Of a stretch of DNA of 64,000 bases, positions 58,252-64,000 are shown one piece after another (the first letter of the stretch is position 1; each line of letters starts with the position of its first letter). The stretch covers positions 25,932-89,931 of the forward strand of contig JAFWEX010000047.1 of NCBI GenBank assembly GCA_017512705.1, given 5' to 3'. The notes below the pieces were generated by a model. The model worked only from the letters and a program-made list of their open reading frames with translations, made no database searches and had not been told where the DNA came from. The translations under genes were made by a program, and so were the position numbers. The stretch comes from Paenibacillus sp. Lineage in GTDB: Bacteria; Bacillota; Bacilli; Paenibacillales; Paenibacillaceae.

Positions 58252-59160
58252 TTACACTTGATTTTTACGAGCGTTGAACCATAACGGCACACGGAACAAA
58301 ATATTAATAAGCAACACAACAAAGATCAGCACGGCTGTGGACTTCTGCGCAATCTGCTCCGCATCCGGCACAATAGCCTCGGACTGGATATACCACAGAT
58401 GTACAGCAAGCGTTCCGCCTGGAGATAACAGATTGAAATCCCACATCTCACCGGACGTTGATACTCCTGCGGTCAGGATAATAACGGCACTTTCACCAAA
58501 TGCACGACCTGCGGTCAGACAGATGCCTGTCATGATCCCGTTTAGCGCAACAGGCAAAACCACCTGCCGAATCGTCTGCAAATGTGTGGCTCCTAGTGCA
58601 AACGAGCCGTTACGAAGCTCAGTCGGAACCGCACGAACCGCTTCCTCCGTTACTCGTGTCAACACGGGCAAGTTCAAGAATGCAAGACTGACCGCAGCCC
58701 CAAGAATCGTTAGACCAATCTCGAAATACTCGACAAATAGGGCAATCCCGAACAAACCAAAAATAATCGATGGCACGGACGACAGTCCTTCCACACAGAT
58801 ACGTACAGTCTCAATCCATCTGTTGTTTGGCGCAAATTCAGCCAGATAGATCCCTGCTGCAATCCCGATCGGAATGGAGATCAGAAGAGATAGAATCAGC
58901 ACATAAAAGGAATTGAACAGCGCAGGGCCAATGCCTCCGCCTTCTTCAATCTCACTAGGCACACCGTACAAGAAATCCCAGCTGAGCATCGGTAACCCTT
59001 TTTGCAGCAACAAAAACAACAATCCCACTATAAATAAAATGACAATGATGCCAATGCCCCACACCGTTCCTGTAAACAGCCGATCCATCCATGCCGAGGA
59101 CGCTCGCCGTTTGCCAAAGGAATAGGTGGAAGCCGGACTACTCTCTCTCTTCACGCTCAC
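58252..59160 (-). CDS. pstA: Phosphate ABC transporter permease
   Basis: 302-aa inner-membrane permease with six helices and the EAA-like loop ALGATHLQTIRQVVLPVALNG. Segments SFYVLILSLLISIPIGIAAGIYLAEFAP and SSVPSIIFGLFGIALF are typical of PstA. The GTG start overlaps the pstC stop (GTGA), giving translational coupling. Confidence 0.95.
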   Translation of the reverse strand: MSVKRESSPASTYSFGKRRASSAWMDRLFTGTVWGIGIIVILFIVGLLFLLLQKGLPMLSWDFLYGVPSEIEEGGGIGPALFNSFYVLILSLLISIPIGIAAGIYLAEFAPNNRWIETVRICVEGLSSVPSIIFGLFGIALFVEYFEIGLTILGAAVSLAFLNLPVLTRVTEEAVRAVPTELRNGSFALGATHLQTIRQVVLPVALNGIMTGICLTAGRAFGESAVIILTAGVSTSGEMWDFNLLSPGGTLAVHLWYIQSEAIVPDAEQIAQKSTAVLIFVVLLINILFRVPLWFNARKNQV

Positions 59161-60125
59161 AGATGACGCCCCCCTCTCTTCTGCAACATTCTCACGGCAA
59201 CAATCATCAGGATCGAGATCGCCAGCAAGATAAAGCCCATCATGTACAAGCCATGATTCCAGATCGAATCAAATTCTACACTTGAAATCTGCATGACAAT
59301 GTTACTAGTCAGTACAGACGTTGGCGTGAACAGACTGCTCGGCAGTTGTGCGGTGTTACCAATAACCATGACTACCGCCATCGTCTCTCCAATGGCGCGT
59401 GTCATGCCCAGAATGACCGCATACATGATGCCGCCTCTTGCCGCAGGAAGCACAACGCGGGTAATCGTTTGAAAGCGATTGGTACCAAGCGCATACGCTG
59501 CATCCCGGTATTTGTTCGGTACAGCTGAGATCGCATCATCACTAATCCGACTGATGGTCGGAAGCACCATGATCGTAAGCACGATAGCCGCTGCCAGCAG
59601 ACCATCCGCCAGATCACGTCCGCTCAAATCCCTAAGCCATGGGATTAACACTGTCAAACCGAGGTAACCGTACACGACGGACGGGATACCCACGAGCAGA
59701 TCCAGCACGGGACGTAACAGGCGACGAAGCCACTTCGGTGTCATCTCTGCCAGAAATACCGCAATGATCACCGATAAAGGAATCGCTATTAGCATCGTAA
59801 GTCCTGTGAGCGCAAACGTACCTAGAATAAAAGTCAGCGCACCGTAGTGCTCATTTTCCGGATCCCAGTTCGTAGAGAAGAAGAACTCTTTGAAAGAGAC
59901 GTCTGCAAAAGTCAAGACACCTGTGCGAAGCATAAGCACCAGAATACAGAACAACACGAGGCAGACAAAGGCCGCGCTGCTAATGCAGAGAACACGAAAC
60001 ATGCGGTTAGACCACCGGAGGCGTGCTTTACGGTCAAAACGTCGTCTCTTCTCAGGCGTTTTGCCAAGGCCTGAACCCAGCTCATTCGGAGCGGGTCGGT
60101 TCGCCGGTGGATTCATTTCCATCAT
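59157..60125 (-). CDS. pstC: Phosphate ABC transporter permease
   Basis: 322-aa permease with a long cytoplasmic N-terminus (about 45 residues) and six helices. Recognisable PstC blocks are FFSTNWDPENEHYGALTFILGT, VGIPSVVYGYLG, and ALGTNRFQTITRVVLPAARGGI. It pairs with PstA in the membrane. Two ATG codons at the start share GGAAGG. Confidence 0.95.
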   Translation of the reverse strand: MMEMNPPANRPAPNELGSGLGKTPEKRRRFDRKARLRWSNRMFRVLCISSAAFVCLVLFCILVLMLRTGVLTFADVSFKEFFFSTNWDPENEHYGALTFILGTFALTGLTMLIAIPLSVIIAVFLAEMTPKWLRRLLRPVLDLLVGIPSVVYGYLGLTVLIPWLRDLSGRDLADGLLAAAIVLTIMVLPTISRISDDAISAVPNKYRDAAYALGTNRFQTITRVVLPAARGGIMYAVILGMTRAIGETMAVVMVIGNTAQLPSSLFTPTSVLTSNIVMQISSVEFDSIWNHGLYMMGFILLAISILMIVAVRMLQKRGGRHL

Positions 60126-60246
60126 AGAGGAACCTTCCTTTCACATAGAGAAGCCAGCTTGGCGACCACGCGCGGAAGCTGGCTATCCCTTTCATATGAA
60201 TTGCAAATGCAGGTGTTGAAGTCTGATCTGCATCAGACTGAACGAT

Positions 60247-61110
60247 TTATTTCACGGCTGCCAGCGGAATGAATTTCAGCTTTTTCAGGGAACCGTTCTG
60301 GAATTTGCTGCTTTGAATGTATTCAATGAATGCTTTCGTTGCACCCGTTGGTTCACCTTTCGTCATGTAATATCCGATGCCCCATACTTTGTACGTTTTG
60401 TTCAGGACATTTTTCTCTGTTGGAGCCACGCCATTAATGGACACAGCTTTCATTTTGCTTGTTACGTATGGCAGGTCGATATAACCAATCGCATTAGGTG
60501 TCGTTTCGATTGTTGTTTTCATGTCTCCGCTTGATCCAACTTCTTTGTAGTTGTCACCTTTGCTCATGAAGTCTTTACCTTCGAGTGCTTTTTGTTGGAA
60601 GTTAACGCGTGTACCTGATCCGAACTTACGGTTAACCACAACGATTTTACCGTCTGAACCGCCGACTTCTTTCCAGTTGGTTACTTTGCCAGAGAAGATG
60701 TCCTGCAATTGTTTCGTTGTCAGATTCGTTACACCTACATTTGAGTTAACTACCGCAGTGAAGACCGTTACTGCTACCGGGTGCGCAACCTGTCCATCGA
60801 ATTTTTTGAATCCAGGTACATCTTTGGATGCATCCCAGTCCACCGCGCCAATGTCAGCGATGCCTTTACGAACGGATTGGGGGCCTGTCACGGAACCAGC
60901 AGCCGATGCTGAGATTTTAACTTTGGGATTGTCTTTCTTGAACTCACTTGCGGCTTGCAACGTCAGTGGAAGCAGTGCAGAAGATCCATTGATGACAATC
61001 TTGCCTTTCTCTGTGCTTTTGGCAGCTGATGCTGTCATTGCACCTCCGAGTCCTCCAACCAGGGATACAGCCATCAACATCGCTGTGAAAGGTTTAATCC
61101 ATTTTTTCAT
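60247..61110 (-). CDS. pstS: Phosphate-binding protein, without lipobox
   Basis: 287-aa extracellular phosphate receptor. Phosphate-site segments are INGSSALLPL, AAGSVTGPQSV, GAVDWDASK and the FGSGTR loop. The signal peptide reads VSLVGGLGGAMTASAAKS and ends in an ordinary type I cleavage site; there is no Cys to be lipidated, although Gram-positive PstS is normally a lipoprotein. AGAGGAG precedes the ATG. It lies first in pstSCAB, downstream of the copper-amine-oxidase-N gene. Confidence 0.93.
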   Translation of the reverse strand: MKKWIKPFTAMLMAVSLVGGLGGAMTASAAKSTEKGKIVINGSSALLPLTLQAASEFKKDNPKVKISASAAGSVTGPQSVRKGIADIGAVDWDASKDVPGFKKFDGQVAHPVAVTVFTAVVNSNVGVTNLTTKQLQDIFSGKVTNWKEVGGSDGKIVVVNRKFGSGTRVNFQQKALEGKDFMSKGDNYKEVGSSGDMKTTIETTPNAIGYIDLPYVTSKMKAVSINGVAPTEKNVLNKTYKVWGIGYYMTKGEPTGATKAFIEYIQSSKFQNGSLKKLKFIPLAAVK

Positions 61111-61230
61111 TGTAAAAAGCTCCTCTCGAAATTAAGAATTTATTTTCATTTCAATACATTTTTATTTCCGTTCATTTCTTTATTGAATTACGTTCCGGTT
61201 ATCTCAAATTCTCATCTATACATCGCTTTT

Positions 61231-62637
61231 TTACTTCGTTACCGCTCTCCAGCTACCATCCGCTTGTACCAGCACTTGTCCGTTCTCAACGACAGCAATC
61301 TGTGAACCCTTCACCACGATCGATGATACGTCAGAAGAGACCGTATAGAGTTTGGATTGTTGACCTGTTACGGTATCGATGGACAGAATTACGCTGTTCT
61401 TATCATCCTGTGCAGCAAGCACATATAGCGTACTGCCTGACAAAATCGCTTGTTCTACATCATGCTCGTTATATATCGTGACTGGCTTCTGAGATGCATC
61501 TACAGACATAAGTGAAGCATTACCATCTTCAGATGGTACACTTACATAGTAGGCTTTCTGTCCATCTGCCGAATAGATAAATACTTTATCATCGGTGCCT
61601 GTGGTCAGTTGAACGGCTTCCTTTTTCTCAGAGTCGTTGTTATATGAAAATAATTGCTGTTGATTTGCCGAGAAATCAATCTCAACATTGTCTTCATCGA
61701 CGTTGGTCGAATCCGCCGTTACTTTACCCAGTGTGGTCACACTATAGATGAATCGTTTGCCACTTGTAGATACATTCAGGTTTTCCTTGTAGTCTACTTT
61801 GTCTTCCACCAGCTTCGTAATGGAGCCGTCCGCTAGGTTCAGATTCGCAATGACCGAACCTTTGTCTCCTTGCAAGAAATAGATCGAGCTTTCATCCATA
61901 GACCAGACCATCTCTGGCTTGATGCTTGTGTCATTTGTAATGAGTTTGGAAGCCTTTGTTTTCAGATCAATTACGTATACGGCTCCCTCTGCATTGGTAT
62001 AAGCGGCTTGATTACCGCTCGGTGACACAACAAGGTCTGAACCGCCTTCGGTCGTTAACAACAGTTCATATTTTCCAGTAGCTGTATTGACGAGGTAATC
62101 ATTTCTGCCCTGATCATCGTTCTTGGACACGATAAGCCCATCTGTGCCGACAAAACGCGGGTTCTCTGCTGCTTCCAACAGAGCAATCGTGCGGACTTCA
62201 AGCTGACCGTTTCTCAGCTCTACAGTCCCTCCCACGCTAGATACTAGCGGGCGAAGTGCAACGTAGCTGGTTCCACCGATGATCGTAACAGGTTGCTTTA
62301 AGTTCACCTTGGTACCATCAACATCAAGTTGCTTGGACTTGTTCTGTAAGCTGACCGTGTGGCCATTCAATTGGATCACCGTTGCACCGTTAACCATTTC
62401 GGATTGCGCTTCCATCGCTCGGATGACGTCACGAACAGCTACTAATGTTTCTCCATTTTTCACAATGGAACGTACAGTCACACTGCTACCATTTATGGTA
62501 AACGTGGAATTCTTCACCTGAGCTGCACTCGTACTAGCTGCAGGTTTTGTTGCAGGAGCAGCCGATACTGCATAAGCCCCAGAGGTTGTTAATACTGTGG
62601 CTACCATGGACACGACTAACACTTTTTTCATTGACAT
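61231..62637 (-). CDS. Secreted protein: copper-amine-oxidase N-terminal domain plus beta-propeller
   Basis: 468-aa exported protein. After the signal peptide (cleavage near VSA-AP) residues about 45-150 form a copper-amine-oxidase-N (stalk) domain, common in Paenibacillus surface proteins (SIVKNGETLVAVRDVIRAM, GGTSYVALRPLVSSVGGTVE). Residues about 160-465 carry TolB-like propeller repeats (LVVSPSGNQAAYTNAEGAVYVIDLKTK, MVWSMDESSIYFL, VFIYSADGQKAYYV). It has no catalytic residues I can point to. It precedes pstS by 120 bp without a visible terminator and owns the Pho-like promoter, so it is probably phosphate-starvation induced; it may sense or hold a ligand at the wall. Confidence 0.85.
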   Translation of the reverse strand: MSMKKVLVVSMVATVLTTSGAYAVSAAPATKPAASTSAAQVKNSTFTINGSSVTVRSIVKNGETLVAVRDVIRAMEAQSEMVNGATVIQLNGHTVSLQNKSKQLDVDGTKVNLKQPVTIIGGTSYVALRPLVSSVGGTVELRNGQLEVRTIALLEAAENPRFVGTDGLIVSKNDDQGRNDYLVNTATGKYELLLTTEGGSDLVVSPSGNQAAYTNAEGAVYVIDLKTKASKLITNDTSIKPEMVWSMDESSIYFLQGDKGSVIANLNLADGSITKLVEDKVDYKENLNVSTSGKRFIYSVTTLGKVTADSTNVDEDNVEIDFSANQQQLFSYNNDSEKKEAVQLTTGTDDKVFIYSADGQKAYYVSVPSEDGNASLMSVDASQKPVTIYNEHDVEQAILSGSTLYVLAAQDDKNSVILSIDTVTGQQSKLYTVSSDVSSIVVKGSQIAVVENGQVLVQADGSWRAVTK

Positions 62638-62791
62638 TGGCTTTTGTCACCCTTCTTTTCTCCAGATAATCCTGCCTGATATTGCTGTGCCCTGCTCGGT
62701 ATACTTGCATGTATCGTCAATATGAGAGCTTGTCTGCCTCATCCCCCCAAACCGTCCACGTTCATAGTAAAAATGACCTATCACGTTTGTA

Positions 62792-62845
62792 ATTATAGGA
62801 GCGATTTGTAAACGGAAAATACTGGAATTGTTATCGTATTGTCAA
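62792..62845 (-). promoter_or_regulatory. PhoP-type promoter with 11-bp-phased boxes
   Basis: On the minus strand TTGACA (62845-62840), ATAACA (62834-62829) and TTTACA (62812-62807) start exactly 11, then 22 bp apart, fitting the TT(A/C/T)ACA repeats of the Bacillus Pho box, with one degenerate repeat between the last two. They run from about -60 to -22 relative to TATAAT at 62797-62792. A further TTGACA lies at 62859-62854, off phase. There is no normal -35, as expected for a PhoP-activated promoter. Confidence 0.65.
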
Positions 62846-62921
62846 TGTTTTCATGTCAACACATTCATATTGTAAAAAAGAACTAGGTTATTGGTGGAGC
62901 TCTGAATGGAACAATAAAATA

Positions 62922-62942
62922 ACCCATACTAAACGTATGGGT
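62922..62942 (-). terminator. Terminator candidate after the GRAM gene
   Basis: Minus-strand ACCCATAC pairs with GTATGGGT, followed by TATTTTATT. It lies 120 bp past the GRAM stop; the remainder of 62846-63063 shows nothing else. Confidence 0.55.
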
Positions 62943-63063
62943 CCCAGGTTCTTGTATGTTTTTTTGAAGTGCTCTGAGCACATGTCCATTGGGATGGCTT
63001 CGCACCCATATCCCCTTCTAAAGCTCCATCTGCATACCTGATATGTATGTGTCGCCAATAAAT

Positions 63064-63396
63064 CTATTTTAAGATGATATCATCTGTTCTTTTCGCGTAG
63101 ATGATCTCACGAATAATCTTCGATCGGTTCCACACGATGAATTTGACAACCTCTCCTGAATCCATAGTAATCTTGATTCCATTAGGAATGATCCCCAACG
63201 TTTGATGCTTTTCGATTTTGGTCATCCCCCACAGCTCCATCTGAACCCAATCTGTCTGAATGTTCAGACCATGAGGAACAAAAATGAGTCGCTGGTTTGT
63301 CAGATACAGCTTGCCTCCCACACCTTCAAATTTCCTTAACCAATTGGCTTGAACGTTTTTAAAAATAACATATTCATCTTGGCGTAGATCTTCCAT
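63064..63396 (-). CDS. GRAM-domain protein
   Basis: 110-aa protein made almost wholly of a PH-like GRAM domain (NWLRKFEGVGGKLYLTNQRLIFVPHGLNIQTDWVQ, then KIEKHQTLGIIPNGIKITMDSGEVVKFIV). Such proteins bind membranes or partner proteins in bacteria; function is unclear. A good GGAG precedes the ATG. Confidence 0.8.
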   Translation of the reverse strand: MEDLRQDEYVIFKNVQANWLRKFEGVGGKLYLTNQRLIFVPHGLNIQTDWVQMELWGMTKIEKHQTLGIIPNGIKITMDSGEVVKFIVWNRSKIIREIIYAKRTDDIILK

Positions 63397-63573
63397 CGTT
63401 ACAGTCTCCTTTTTATTCAGCTGAACGTAATCTTGTTGTCACTCTTCCATATTATAGGGCGAATCTTCCGATTAAGGAATCATTCTGTGCCATCTAATTC
63501 GTAAAAAATGCAATGTATACTCCATTGTTCAGAAAGACAACGTCATAACACCTCTTCTCTGGAATTGCACATC

Positions 63574-63602
63574 AAAAAACCGATCCTCTGTCAGAATCGG
63601 TT
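63574..63602 (-). terminator. Terminator after the 56-aa membrane protein gene
   Basis: AACCGATTCTG pairs with CAG(AG)GATCGGTT on the minus strand, followed by six T. Confidence 0.85.
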
Positions 63603-63615
63603 CGTTATCCAAATA

Positions 63616-63786
63616 CTAATTCAGTGTATGATCTCCTCTATTTTTGAACCAGTCTACTGCCATCATTAGCATGAGCATGCAGAACGCAAAGTTCAGCGGC
63701 CTGACGAGCGTTCCCTCTCCGAAAATAAAATAAGCCATTACGAAATTCCCGATAAACGTTAACACATTATTCCGGATATTTCCCAT
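63616..63786 (-). CDS. 56-aa membrane protein, unknown
   Basis: Translated directly from ATG 63786: MGNIRNNVLTFIGNFVMAYF, then IFGEGTLVRPLNFAFCMLML, and a polar end. Two hydrophobic segments form a hairpin topology. GGAG lies 9 nt upstream and a clean terminator follows the stop. Function unknown. Confidence 0.65.
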   Translation of the reverse strand: MGNIRNNVLTFIGNFVMAYFIFGEGTLVRPLNFAFCMLMLMMAVDWFKNRGDHTLN

Positions 63787-63970
63787 CCTCTTCAACTCCG
63801 TCTTGAATTAGACTTATAACCTTTTAAGATATATCGTTTCAACTTGACCATCATTCCATTGAATCTGTACGATAAGACCACGCTTCATTATTACAAATTA
63901 TAACATATAATCCAAATCACTTAATTTCTTTTTACCTAATTAGCTTTTATATTTGCCATACATATACGAA

Positions 63971-63993
63971 AAATCGGCCTGAGTGGCCGATTT
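63971..63993 (-). terminator. Terminator of a gene beyond the right edge
   Basis: Perfect AAATCGGCC / GGCCGATTT stem, T-rich on the minus side. The stretch 63787-63970 otherwise shows nothing. Confidence 0.7.
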
Positions 63994-64000
63994 CTCAAAA

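Overview
The window looks like chromosomal DNA of a Paenibacillus-type Firmicute. The indicators are S-layer-homology (SLH) domains, a copper-amine-oxidase N-terminal (stalk-like) domain protein, strong GGAGG ribosome-binding sites, many glycoside hydrolases and PTS systems, and BglG/LicT antiterminators with RAT sites. Gene content is mostly carbohydrate foraging, nutrient uptake and regulation. I see no rRNA, tRNA, CRISPR array, phage or insertion sequence. Most genes are on the minus strand.

Layout. 1-6750 is a beta-glucoside locus read leftward: GH1, SLH-anchored esterase, GH1, LicT antiterminator and BglP (cut by the window edge), with four RAT/terminator switches. 6886-10105 holds an Xre/MbcA-like antitoxin-domain protein, a Suppressor-of-fused protein, a GAF-LuxR regulator and a lipoprotein whose promoter carries a 20-bp perfect palindrome close to the Vibrio lux box. 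10142-13881 holds housekeeping enzymes and a bacterial expansin. 14136-16417 is a KhtTU-type K+/H+ antiporter operon led by a GreA-C-like protein. 16740-22976 holds glutamate dehydrogenase, a Cys-rich pentapeptide protein, diaminopimelate dehydrogenase, ExoA and a GNAT protein.

23192-31058 is a probable arabinogalactan-degradation island (GH30+CBM13, GH43+AbfB, GH35, LacI regulator) with operator-like palindromes and a consensus cre site. 31144-43101 contains a phosphoesterase, HesB-like protein, AMP ligase, chemoreceptor, an amidohydrolase coupled to an 1103-aa GNAT fusion protein, and DedA. 43234-46805 holds an MFS transporter behind a structured leader, a ROK regulator and an AT-rich interval flanked by 21-bp direct repeats. 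46984-51455 holds small lipoproteins, membrane proteins and a broken paralogue. 51418-54951 is a second antiterminator/PTS operon with a Nif3-like gene and a second RAT class. 55148-57199 holds DinB, a WYL regulator and the intact paralogue. 57416-62860 is pstSCAB preceded by a copper-amine-oxidase-N/propeller gene whose promoter has 11-bp-phased PhoP-like boxes. The right end holds a GRAM protein and a 56-aa membrane protein.

The most notable observations are the lux-box-like operator beside the LuxR-type gene, the phased Pho box, the two RAT classes with a PTS-Nif3 coupling, the GNAT fusion, and the structured leader of the MFS gene. All functional calls rest on reading motifs by eye; no database search was possible.
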